Positions 1 through 6,857 of a DNA stretch of 20,188 bases are shown piece after piece. The position numbers and the translations under genes are program-made. Numbering within the stretch: position 1 is the stretch's first letter; each line of letters opens with the position of its first letter. The notes below the pieces were generated by a model. It saw only the letters and a program-made list of their open reading frames with translations, had not been told where the DNA came from and ran no database searches. The DNA is from Thermodesulfobacteriales bacterium (GTDB lineage Bacteria; Desulfobacterota_D; UBA1144; Nemesobacterales; UBA2774): positions 1-20,188 of the forward strand of contig SPCL01000020.1 in the NCBI GenBank assembly GCA_004525335.1. Direction: 5' to 3'.

Positions 1-1218
1 CCTACTGTAGAAGTTGATATAATCTGTGAGGATGGATCGTTCGGAAGAGCAGCTGTGCCCTCAGGAGCTTCCACTGGTGAACATGAGGCTATAGAACTAA
101 GAGATAATGTTAAGAAAAGATACCTGGGCAAAGGAGTCCAAAAGGCCCTTAAGAATATTAAGGACGTTATTGCTCCCAAGTTAATTGGTGCGGATGTAAC
201 AGCCCAATATGATATTGATCAGTTGATGCTCAAATTAGACGGGACATCTAATAAATCTAAATTAGGCGCAAATGCAATCTTAGGAGTTTCACTTGCCGTC
301 GCCAAAGCGGCAGCCAATTCGTTATATATACCTCTGTATGCTTATCTTGGAGGGATTTCAGCCAATACGCTTCCTGTACCGTTAATGAATATTATTAATG
401 GCGGAGCTCATGCAGATAACAATCTGGACTTTCAAGAATTTATGATAGTACCTGCGGGATTTACCAAGTTCTCAGAAGCTATCAGAGCTGGTTTTGAAGT
501 ATTTCACAATCTAAAATCGATTCTTGGGAAAAAAGGCTACGCGACATCGGTTGGTGATGAAGGCGGATTTGCCCCTAATCTAAAATCCAATGAAGAAGCA
601 ATAGAATGCATACTCGAAGCGATCACAAAAGCAGGATACAAAATTGGTGGTGAAATTTCACTTGCTATAGATGCGGCATCCAGCGAATTTTATCAAAATG
701 GCAAATACACAATAGAAGGCAAAAAGATTGACAGGGATAAACTGATTGACGTTTACAGTAAATGGGTAAGTCAGTATCCGATTATTTCTATTGAAGACCC
801 ACTTGCGGAAGATGACTGGAAAGGCTGGCAGATGATGACTAAGGAGCTAGGAGATAAGGTGCAGATTGTCGGGGATGATCTCTTTGTAACAAATACCAAA
901 AGGCTTGCCAGAGGAATTAAAGAAAACTCAGCAAACTCTATTTTGGTCAAGGTTAACCAAATAGGCTCATTAACCGAAACACTAGAAACGATTAGAATGG
1001 CTCAGAATGCGGGGTATACATATATAATATCTCACCGTTCCGGTGAGACAGAGGACTACACAATCGCAGACATTGCTGTTGCTACAAACTCCGGGCAAAT
1101 CAAAACAGGATCAGCTTCTAGAAGTGACAGAGTCTCTAAATACAATCAGCTTTTAAGAATAGAAGAAGAACTAGGAGATGAAGCTATATATCCCGGCAGA
1201 AAAGCATTTAACATCTAA
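1..1218 (+). CDS. eno: Enolase (phosphopyruvate hydratase), 5' end outside window
   Basis: Glycolytic enzyme converting 2-phosphoglycerate to phosphoenolpyruvate in the cytoplasm. The frame is open from base 1 and begins with PTVEVDI, which matches the early 'NPTVE' segment of enolases, so only about 20 N-terminal residues lie before the window; 405 residues are visible. Family motifs seen: substrate loop PSGASTGEHEA, GDEGGFAPNL, SIEDPLAEDDW (metal ligands), GDDLFVTN, the lysine segment ILVKVNQIGS, and the signature SHRSGETED near the C terminus. Length and motif order are normal and nothing suggests damage. A 126-base gap separates it from leuC, with no clear terminator. The identification is secure; the real start cannot be given. 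Confidence 0.97.
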   Translation, partial: PTVEVDIICEDGSFGRAAVPSGASTGEHEAIELRDNVKKRYLGKGVQKALKNIKDVIAPKLIGADVTAQYDIDQLMLKLDGTSNKSKLGANAILGVSLAVAKAAANSLYIPLYAYLGGISANTLPVPLMNIINGGAHADNNLDFQEFMIVPAGFTKFSEAIRAGFEVFHNLKSILGKKGYATSVGDEGGFAPNLKSNEEAIECILEAITKAGYKIGGEISLAIDAASSEFYQNGKYTIEGKKIDRDKLIDVYSKWVSQYPIISIEDPLAEDDWKGWQMMTKELGDKVQIVGDDLFVTNTKRLARGIKENSANSILVKVNQIGSLTETLETIRMAQNAGYTYIISHRSGETEDYTIADIAVATNSGQIKTGSASRSDRVSKYNQLLRIEEELGDEAIYPGRKAFNI

Positions 1219-1300
1219 AATCTCTTGATATTTGTGATTTCGTATATATTTTTCTTACAGCAGTTGTATAGGGCCTGTAAATCTAAAAAATGATTATTTG

Positions 1301-1327
1301 TTGTGCATAATTAGCTTTTTAGCACAA
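1301..1327 (+). promoter_or_regulatory. Inverted repeat just upstream of the leuC ribosome binding site
   Basis: TTGTGC at 1301-1306 is an exact reverse complement of GCACAA at 1322-1327, with 15 AT-rich bases between. It ends about six bases before the leuC Shine-Dalgarno sequence. It could be an operator or an mRNA hairpin near the start site. The symmetry is seen; a function is only inferred. Confidence 0.3.
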
Positions 1328-1344
1328 TATAAAAGGATAAAGAT

Positions 1345-2769
1345 ATGTCGGCTAGAACACTATTTGATAAAATATGGGCAGAACATGTGGTCTTTGAAGA
1401 AGAAGGTCAACCCACACTTATATACATTGATCTACATTTAGTACATGAGGTTACTTCTCCTCAGGCTTTTGAGGGTCTACGCCTTACTGGGCGTAGAGTA
1501 AGAAGACCTGATCTAACTTATGCAACGATGGATCACAACGTACCTACTACAGACAGATCAATACCAATTGAAGACCCTATTTCTGCAAGACAGATCGAAG
1601 TTTTAGAGGAAAATTGTGAGGAATTCGGGGTCCCACTCTTTGGATTACATGTAAACAGTGATTTGCAGGGAATTGTTCATATCATAGGACCTGAGCTTGG
1701 ACTTACTAAACCCGGAATGACAATAGTTTGCGGTGACAGTCATACCTCGACTCACGGTGCATTTGGATCATTAGCCTTTGGTATAGGCACAAGCGAAGTA
1801 GAGCATGTGCTTGCTACACAGTGTTTAAGGCAAAACAAACCCAAAGAGTTTGAAATCCGTGTAGAGGGTGAGCGAGGCTACGGTGTAACCGCTAAAGACA
1901 TAATCTTAAATATTATAGGTCATATAGGAACAGCTGGAGCTACGGGAACAGTTGTAGAATATAGAGGGTCCGCAATTGAAGCTCTAACAATGGAAGAAAG
2001 GATGACAGTTTGCAACATGTCAATTGAAGCAGGTGCAAGGGCTGGAATGATAGCTCCTGATGAAAAGACCTTTGAATATGTAAAAGGCCGCAAATTTGCG
2101 CCAAAGGGCGAGGACTGGGAAGCGGCGCTTGCGCATTGGAGAGAACTCAAGACAGATGAAGGAGCTCATTTTGACAAATCACTTACTCTTGATGCAGCAA
2201 AAATTGTTCCTCAAGTCAGCTGGGGCACAAATCCTGGTATGGTGCTAGATGTAACTGCGAAGATTCCTAACCCTAATGAGATAGAAGACGAAAATACAAA
2301 AAAAGCTACAATCAGCGCTCTTAACTATATGGGCCTTAACGCCGGAACACGTATAGAGGATATTAAGATTGACCGCGTGTTTATAGGTTCATGTACCAAC
2401 GGAAGAATTCAGGATTTAACTGAAGCCGCGAGAGTGGTAAAGGGTAGAAAAGTGGCTTCAACAGTAAGCGCAATGGTTGTGCCAGGGTCGCAGATGATAA
2501 AATGGCAGGCTGAGAAACTTGGGCTTGATAAAGTATTTAAAGATGCGGGATTTGAATGGAGAGAATCTGGGTGCAGCATGTGTCTTGGAATGAACCCTGA
2601 TATACTTGAGCCTGGGGAAAGATGCGCAAGCACCTCAAACAGAAACTTTGAAGGACGCCAGGGTAAAGGCGGGAGGACACACCTAGTTAGTCCGGCCATG
2701 GCCGCAGCTGCAGCAATCGAAGGACATTTCGTAGATGTTAGAAATTGGGATCTAGACAAAGAACTTTAA
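1345..2769 (+). CDS. leuC: 3-isopropylmalate dehydratase, large subunit
   Basis: Large subunit of isopropylmalate isomerase, which converts 2-isopropylmalate to 3-isopropylmalate in leucine synthesis together with LeuD. The 474 residues match the usual LeuC length. The N terminus (SARTLFDKIWAEHVV) and the stretch CGDSHTSTHGAFG are typical. The three cysteines expected to bind the [4Fe-4S] cluster are present: C350 in GSCTNGR, and C410 and C413 in SGCSMCLGMN. The ATG at 1345 is supported by AAGGA at 1333-1337, seven bases upstream. leuD follows after 12 bases, so the two are surely co-transcribed. leuA and leuB are not in the window. Confidence 0.97.
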   Translation: MSARTLFDKIWAEHVVFEEEGQPTLIYIDLHLVHEVTSPQAFEGLRLTGRRVRRPDLTYATMDHNVPTTDRSIPIEDPISARQIEVLEENCEEFGVPLFGLHVNSDLQGIVHIIGPELGLTKPGMTIVCGDSHTSTHGAFGSLAFGIGTSEVEHVLATQCLRQNKPKEFEIRVEGERGYGVTAKDIILNIIGHIGTAGATGTVVEYRGSAIEALTMEERMTVCNMSIEAGARAGMIAPDEKTFEYVKGRKFAPKGEDWEAALAHWRELKTDEGAHFDKSLTLDAAKIVPQVSWGTNPGMVLDVTAKIPNPNEIEDENTKKATISALNYMGLNAGTRIEDIKIDRVFIGSCTNGRIQDLTEAARVVKGRKVASTVSAMVVPGSQMIKWQAEKLGLDKVFKDAGFEWRESGCSMCLGMNPDILEPGERCASTSNRNFEGRQGKGGRTHLVSPAMAAAAAIEGHFVDVRNWDLDKEL

Positions 2770-2781
2770 AGAGGAAACAAA

Positions 2782-3405
2782 ATGGAACCATTAGAAAGAG
2801 TACATGGCAGAGTAGCTCCACTGGACAGAATAAACGTAGATACAGATCAAATAATCCCGAAACAATTTTTAAAAAGGGTTGAAAGAACTGGGTTTGGGGA
2901 ATTCTTATTTTTTGACTGGCGTTATCATGAAGACGGAACGCCAAATCCTGATTTTGAACTCAACCATGAACATCATCAAGATGCCAAGATATTGCTTACA
3001 AGCCACAACTTCGGAAGCGGAAGCTCAAGAGAACATGCGCCTTGGGCTCTAAGGGAATTTGGTTTTCAGGTTATTATAGCGCCTTCCTTTGCGGACATTT
3101 TTTATAACAACTGCTTTAAGAACGCTATACTCCCAATCGTATTACCAGAAGAAAAGGTGAAGGAACTTTTTAGTATTGTGAACTCAAAGAAAGGTCACGA
3201 TCTTACAGTAGATTTGAAATCTCAAACAATTTCTGATGATGAGGGCTGGTCTATTAATTTTGATATAGATCCATTTAAAAAGAAAAGCTTAATTGAAGGA
3301 CTTGATGATATAGGACACTCACTTGGACACGAAGATGAGATCAGAATTTATGAAAACAAGCACTCCGGTGAGAGAAAATGGGTAATACCAAACAACTCTA
3401 AATAA
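2782..3405 (+). CDS. leuD: 3-isopropylmalate dehydratase, small subunit
   Basis: Small (swivel-domain) subunit of isopropylmalate isomerase, partner of LeuC in leucine synthesis. At 207 residues it has the length of bacterial LeuD. Diagnostic segments are the N-terminal RVAPLDRINVDTDQIIPKQFL and HNFGSGSSREHAPWAL (near residues 74-89), the substrate-recognition loop of this family. AGAGGAAAC just before the ATG gives a ribosome binding site. It lies 12 bases after leuC in the same operon. The next gene, rpoN, is 300 bases away behind its own promoter candidates, so the leu unit probably ends here, although no hairpin terminator is visible. Confidence 0.96.
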   Translation: MEPLERVHGRVAPLDRINVDTDQIIPKQFLKRVERTGFGEFLFFDWRYHEDGTPNPDFELNHEHHQDAKILLTSHNFGSGSSREHAPWALREFGFQVIIAPSFADIFYNNCFKNAILPIVLPEEKVKELFSIVNSKKGHDLTVDLKSQTISDDEGWSINFDIDPFKKKSLIEGLDDIGHSLGHEDEIRIYENKHSGERKWVIPNNSK

Positions 3406-3601
3406 ACCGGAAGAACTCAATCTTTGAATAAAATAAATTAATGTTTCTGAAACTAAAAGATTAAGACTAAATAAATTAATATTTCCCCCAGCCAATATAA
3501 CTCTATATAAATATAAAAGCGTTTTATATATACAGAATCTATATAGAATTTCTATAAAATCTCAATAATTTAGCCTTATTACGTACATAAATTTCAAAAC
3601 T

Positions 3602-3625
3602 GTGCTACACTTATTCAAGTGGCAC
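3602..3625. promoter_or_regulatory. Imperfect inverted repeat overlapping the -24 element upstream of rpoN
   Basis: GTGC(TA)CACTT at 3602-3612 pairs with AAGTGGCAC at 3617-3625 around a four-base centre (ATTC), with a two-base TA interruption on the left arm. The right arm covers the GG of the -24 promoter element. This placement would suit a repressor or a regulatory site acting on the promoter. The symmetry is seen; no regulator family is recognised. Confidence 0.35.
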
Positions 3626-3635
3626 GAATCTTGTA
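3620..3635 (+). promoter_or_regulatory. Candidate sigma-54 (-24/-12) promoter of rpoN
   Basis: The sequence TGGCACGAATCTTGTA fits the sigma-54 consensus TGGCACG-N4-TTGCW at every fixed position except the C of the -12 GC, which is T. The spacing of ten bases between the GG (3621-3622) and the -12 pair (3633-3634) is exact. The predicted start near 3646 would give a leader of about 60 bases before rpoN. Its position in front of the gene for sigma-54 itself suggests autoregulation. No enhancer-binding site is recognised upstream. Confidence 0.55.
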
Positions 3636-3658
3636 TAAGATCTGCCCTGTATTATAAT
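3631..3658 (+). promoter_or_regulatory. Candidate sigma-70 promoter overlapping the sigma-54 promoter
   Basis: A perfect -10 box TATAAT lies at 3653-3658. Sixteen bases upstream, TTGTAT (3631-3636) is a weak -35 match, and it coincides with the -12 element of the sigma-54 candidate. The two promoters would therefore exclude each other. The -10 is strong; the -35 is poor. Confidence 0.45.
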
Positions 3659-3705
3659 GTAGTGGGGTTAGAGAAACTGAAAACAATTTGGATAAATAAA
3701 GCGTT

Positions 3706-4104
3706 ATGAGTATAAATTTAAGTCAAAACACTTCTCAAAGGCAAGTACTCCAACAACGCCTGGTTTTAACCCAGGAGCTCCAGCTATTCTTAAAGTTAAT
3801 TCAGATGACCACGCTTGAATTAAAGGATTATCTGGAAGAGCAGCTAATTGAAAACCCGACTTTAGAAGAGTCTGAGAATACTAAAGAAAAGACTGAGGAC
3901 AGCTCTAGTGAAGAGTTTGATTTAAGTAGTTTTGGAGATGATCGGGTATTAGGAAATCAGGGCAACGATATACCGCATTATTCATCAAGAGAATATATTG
4001 ATGATAGTGAAGAGGAATCCCCCTGGGAGAATAGAATTAGCTCTGCCGAGTCTCTTCTTGATCACCTGAGATGGCAGCTCCATATTCCGACTTCACACAT
4101 ATAG
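3706..4104 (+). CDS. rpoN: RNA polymerase sigma-54 factor RpoN, N-terminal fragment (frameshifted)
   Basis: This frame encodes the first 126 residues of sigma-54 and then runs out of frame to a stop at 4102. Residues 1-50 are region I, the Q- and L-rich segment that contacts enhancer-binding activators (QRQVLQQRLVLTQELQLFL, then LIENPTLEE). Residues 52-115 are an acidic region II. The core-binding domain begins at SLLDHLRWQL. After H126 the residues stop resembling RpoN, and the match continues in the -1 frame (see the next entry). The start has only a weak ribosome binding site. Joined across the frameshift, the protein would have 513 residues, a normal to slightly long sigma-54. In this state the fragment alone should not work as a sigma factor. 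Confidence 0.85.
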   Translation: MSINLSQNTSQRQVLQQRLVLTQELQLFLKLIQMTTLELKDYLEEQLIENPTLEESENTKEKTEDSSSEEFDLSSFGDDRVLGNQGNDIPHYSSREYIDDSEEESPWENRISSAESLLDHLRWQLHIPTSHI

Positions 4105-5246
4105 AAAAAGAGATTGCCTCGGATATTATAGGGAATACTAATGAAGACGGATATCTTGAAACTGACATAGAAGAAATAGCGCTTATTTATCTGAATCAGA
4201 TCGAAAATGCTGAAAATATGGATTCAGAAAATCAAGACATAGAAATAAATGACCATGCCCTAAACGGCTCTAGGAGTTCTAAATATATAATCAAAACGGC
4301 GAAAGCTGTTTTACACAAAATTCAGTCATCATTTGACCCGACAGGAGTATGCTCACAAAACTTAAAAGAGTGTTTAACAATCCAAGCGTTGGATTTGGGT
4401 TACCCTAAAGACGGCCTCGTAGTAGAAATTATTGACAAGCATTTTGAAGAGATAAATGAGATTGATCTGAGCGTTATTGTAGATGCAATTCAAGATCCAT
4501 CCCAAGAAATGCAAGAAGCAATGGAAGTTATATCATCCCTTGAACCAAGACCTGGAAGACCGTTCTTTGCAAGAGATTCTGAAAAATATATAGTTCCCGA
4601 TTTCTATGTTTACAATGTAGGGGGCGAGCTGCAAATTCAGTTAAATCGTGATTTCCCTAAAGTCCGAATAAGCAATTATTATAAGAACCTTATAAAAAAA
4701 GAAAAAACCCTACCTCCGGAAGCAAAACAATTTATCAAAGAAAAACTTGAAGCCGCTCACAGAATTATGAAGTGCTTAGACGAAAGGGAAGAAACCGTAA
4801 AAAAAATCATCACGAAGATTGTAGATATTCAACGTGAATTTTTTGAACATGGCAGGGAATATATAAAGCCTCTTATTTTAAAAGACATAGCACAATCCGT
4901 TGGGGTTCACGAATCCACTGTAAGCCGAATTACAAGTAGAAGATATATCCAAACACCTCAGGGTACAATTGAGCTTAAATCGTTATTTTCCAGAAGGATT
5001 GAGACATCTCAGGGGAAAGATGTTTCTTTTGAAAAAGTAAAGTCACTTATGAAAAATATTATAGCCAGTGAATTGCCTGAAAGCCCCTATTCGGATGAGG
5101 ATATTTCTAAGATATTTGAAAGAAGAAATATTATAGTTGCACGAAGAACTGTTGCAAAATACAGAAAAATACTTAAAATACCATCTTCATCTACAAGATC
5201 ACGTCAATATAAGGAAAAAAGAAATGAAAGTAATAGTAACAACTAG
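4071..5246 (+). CDS. rpoN: RNA polymerase sigma-54 factor RpoN, core-binding and DNA-binding part (frameshifted)
   Basis: Continuation of RpoN in the -1 frame. True homology starts at YSDFTHIEKEIASDII (base 4083); the ATG at 4071 lies inside the codons for RWQ of the other frame and is probably not a native start. The core-binding domain includes NEDGYLE and FDPTGVCSQNLKECL. A helix-turn-helix follows (DIAQSVGVHESTVSRITSRRY), and the RpoN box ARRTVAKYRK that reads the -24 element is intact near the C terminus. Between EEIA and AVLHKIQ, 41 residues (4182-4304) replace the roughly 15 usual in the family, so there is an acidic insertion of about 25. The stop lies 23 bases inside hpf, implying translational coupling. 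Strong conservation downstream of the break argues for a sequencing error or a very recent mutation. Confidence 0.88.
   Translation: MAAPYSDFTHIEKEIASDIIGNTNEDGYLETDIEEIALIYLNQIENAENMDSENQDIEINDHALNGSRSSKYIIKTAKAVLHKIQSSFDPTGVCSQNLKECLTIQALDLGYPKDGLVVEIIDKHFEEINEIDLSVIVDAIQDPSQEMQEAMEVISSLEPRPGRPFFARDSEKYIVPDFYVYNVGGELQIQLNRDFPKVRISNYYKNLIKKEKTLPPEAKQFIKEKLEAAHRIMKCLDEREETVKKIITKIVDIQREFFEHGREYIKPLILKDIAQSVGVHESTVSRITSRRYIQTPQGTIELKSLFSRRIETSQGKDVSFEKVKSLMKNIIASELPESPYSDEDISKIFERRNIIVARRTVAKYRKILKIPSSSTRSRQYKEKRNESNSNN
4080..4086 (+). other. rpoN: Frameshift site in rpoN (one base missing)
   Basis: The upstream frame reads W-Q-L-H through 4083 and the downstream frame resumes with Y-S-D-F from 4083. 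RpoN proteins normally have WQL, two residues, then a segment like SDF, so restoring one base at 4081-4084 gives a seamless protein. No slippery heptamer of the X-XXY-YYZ kind is present, which speaks against programmed frameshifting. Either the assembly lost a base or this strain carries a mutation. Confidence 0.75.
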
Positions 5247-5775
5247 GCATTTAAAAAATGCAAAAGACTCGGAAAAGATAAAATCTTATGCTCTAAAGAA
5301 AACGAGTAGAATTCAGAGGTATGTAAAAGCTGAAAAAGACCCTTCAGAGTTAAGGGTTATCTTATCTTCTGAGAAATTCAGAGATACTGCGGAAATCTCT
5401 ATAAGCTGCGGCAATATAAAAGCCATAAGCACTGTTGAGGCTAATGACATGTATTCGGCTATAGACAATGCCGTAGACACCATTGTCAAACAATTAAAAA
5501 AACAGACCGAAAAGAAAACTAAAGAAAAAAGAAGAACCGGGGCAAAAACTAAAGAAGATGTTATAGAAACTATTCCGTCCTTGGAAATTGAGAATGAGTA
5601 TCTGTCCGACATGGAAATTCACAAATTACCCTTTAAACCGATGTCAATAGAGGAAGCTTCTCTTCAGCTTAAAGTATCAGATGCAAACTTCGTAGCTTTT
5701 AAAAACAGTGAGAGTGGTTTAATGAATGTGATATACATAAGCCGCAGAGGTCATAAAATCTTAATTGAACCTTAA
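5224..5775 (+). CDS. hpf: Ribosome hibernation promoting factor, long form
   Basis: Binds the 30S subunit and drives dimerisation of idle 100S ribosomes in stationary phase or stress. The 183-residue product has two parts. Residues 1-95 are the HPF/YfiA fold (MKVIVTTRHLKNAKDSEKIK..., ending DAVDTIVKQL-like). After a lysine-rich linker (92-112), residues 131-183 form the C-terminal dimerisation domain (LPFKPMSIEEA, then NVIYISRRGHKILIEP). This is the long form rather than the short gammaproteobacterial HPF. An in-frame ATG at 5137 would add 29 residues inside rpoN. I chose 5224 because the known HPF N terminus begins there and AAGGA at 5211-5215 precedes it. It overlaps rpoN by 23 bases, and ptsN follows after six. 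Confidence 0.94.
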   Translation: MKVIVTTRHLKNAKDSEKIKSYALKKTSRIQRYVKAEKDPSELRVILSSEKFRDTAEISISCGNIKAISTVEANDMYSAIDNAVDTIVKQLKKQTEKKTKEKRRTGAKTKEDVIETIPSLEIENEYLSDMEIHKLPFKPMSIEEASLQLKVSDANFVAFKNSESGLMNVIYISRRGHKILIEP

Positions 5776-5781
5776 AAGCAT

Positions 5782-6243
5782 ATGAAACTCGCAGACTTTC
5801 TGGAAGTAGAAACTATATTCCCCACATTGAAGGCAAATACTAAGCAGGATGTTATTAAGGAACTTGCCGATAACATATCAAATGTTCATCCAAATATTAA
5901 TAACGAAAGGCTAACTGAGGCCCTTTTAGACCGGGAAAAGTTATGCAGCACCGCTTTAGATTCCGGAGTTGCCGTACCTCATGCAAAGATAAGCGGTATT
6001 ACAGAGATTATTTTAGGGTTCGGGAGAAGTCTTGAAGGCATAGTCTTTGAATCGTTAGACAAAAAACCTACAAACTTTTTTATAACACTTATCACACCGG
6101 AAGATGTTACGGGTATCCGCATTCAACTATTAGCACGAATTTCTAAAGTATTTAGAAATCAGGATTTGAGGTCGAGATTAATGAATTGCGACTCTGAGCA
6201 AGCAATATTCCAGACAATAAAATTAGAAGATGAGAAGTACTAA
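5782..6243 (+). CDS. ptsN: PTS IIA-like nitrogen-regulatory protein PtsN
   Basis: EIIA-Ntr, a phosphocarrier domain of the nitrogen PTS that signals by its phosphorylation state rather than by moving sugar. The 153 residues form one PTS EIIA type-2 domain. The phosphorylated histidine is expected at H67 in SGVAVPHAKI, preceded by the family's LLDREKLCSTALDSG. The ribosome binding site is weak and the start lies six bases after hpf, so translation is probably coupled. In many Gram-negative bacteria ptsN sits beside rpoN and hpf, as here. The upstream phosphodonors (EI-Ntr, NPr or HPr) are not encoded in this window. Confidence 0.95.
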   Translation: MKLADFLEVETIFPTLKANTKQDVIKELADNISNVHPNINNERLTEALLDREKLCSTALDSGVAVPHAKISGITEIILGFGRSLEGIVFESLDKKPTNFFITLITPEDVTGIRIQLLARISKVFRNQDLRSRLMNCDSEQAIFQTIKLEDEKY

Positions 6244-6250
6244 TCTTTAT

Positions 6251-6322
6251 ATGGAATCTAGTCAAAAGAAATATCTAAAACCCAATACTCAGGGACAACA
6301 AAACCTTGCAGAACCAAAATAA
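6251..6322 (+). CDS. Possible 23-residue leader ORF overlapping hprK
   Basis: An ATG at 6251 opens a 23-codon frame that ends with TAA at 6320-6322, 17 bases inside hprK, in a different frame from it. Its peptide begins MESSQKKYLK and is polar. It fills the 62-base gap between ptsN and the TTG start of hprK and could feed ribosomes to that weak start. There is no good ribosome binding site and no homology I recognise, so it may be chance. Confidence 0.2.
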   Translation: MESSQKKYLKPNTQGQQNLAEPK

Positions 6323-6857
6323 ATTTGTTACTACAATTCACGGCACTTTGCTTGAAATAAAGAGTCTTGGAATTCTTATTATCGGCAAGAGTGGCGTAGG
6401 CAAGAGTGACAATGCCCTGGAGTTAATAACTAATGGCGCTAAACTTATCGCAGATGACGTGGTAGAAATCAAAGTAGAGCAAACTGGGGAGATACTAGGC
6501 GCTGCGCCGGACAAAATCAAAGACTTGATGGAAATAAGAGGACTTGGAATTATCAACGTAAAAGACTTATTTGGAAACCAACATATATTAGACAATATAA
6601 ATATTGATATGATTATAGAACTTACACAGTGGGATTCTGACGTTGAGTATGATAGACTCGGAATTGAAGAAAACAAATACAATATATTGGGAGTAGAATT
6701 GCCTTATCTGTTATTGCCGGTAAAACCAGGTAGAAATACTGCAACCATAATTGAGCTTGCAGCACGTAATCAGATATTCAAACTAACCAACCCTAAGAAC
6801 AGAGAAAAAATTTCAGAACAACTAAAGAATGCCGACTCATCTAGAGGTGTTAAATGA
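6306..6857 (+). CDS. hprK: HPr kinase/phosphorylase, short form (catalytic domain only)
   Basis: Bifunctional enzyme that phosphorylates or dephosphorylates HPr on a serine, setting PTS traffic. The 183 residues cover only the C-terminal catalytic domain. They include the histidine in TIHG (H12), the Walker A loop GKSGVGKS (27-34), LIADD (47-51), the HprK signature MEIRGLGIINV (76-86) and the C-terminal PVKPGRNTATIIELAA. The N-terminal domain of about 130 residues found in Firmicutes is absent, as in alphaproteobacterial HprK. An in-frame stop at 6276-6278 rules out an upstream extension, so TTG at 6306 is the only plausible start; AGGGA at 6291-6295 lies ten bases before it. It overlaps rapZ by four bases (ATGA). 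Confidence 0.9.
   Translation: MQNQNKFVTTIHGTLLEIKSLGILIIGKSGVGKSDNALELITNGAKLIADDVVEIKVEQTGEILGAAPDKIKDLMEIRGLGIINVKDLFGNQHILDNINIDMIIELTQWDSDVEYDRLGIEENKYNILGVELPYLLLPVKPGRNTATIIELAARNQIFKLTNPKNREKISEQLKNADSSRGVK

Larger units (their letters stand above)
3406..3705. other. AT-rich intergenic region upstream of rpoN
   Basis: This 300-base stretch has no credible gene. It is very AT-rich. The 12-mer AAATAAATTAAT occurs twice (3431-3442 and 3469-3480), followed by runs of TATA-like sequence (3500-3560). The last 100 bases carry an inverted repeat, a sigma-54-like promoter and a sigma-70-like -10 element, described separately. It most likely serves as the rpoN promoter region; the AT-rich upstream part could be bent DNA or a binding site for architectural proteins (inference). 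Confidence 0.6.

Noticed and set aside
1920..2759. Long open frames on the minus strand inside leuC
   Set aside because: They lie fully inside a well-conserved gene, have no ribosome binding site and no recognisable protein features.
3431..3480. Direct repeat AAATAAATTAAT (two copies)
   Set aside because: Two copies of a pure A/T word in very AT-rich DNA are not enough to claim a functional repeat.
4071..4104. Programmed -1 frameshifting in rpoN
   Set aside because: No slippery heptamer is found near the switch point, and rpoN is not known to be decoded this way.
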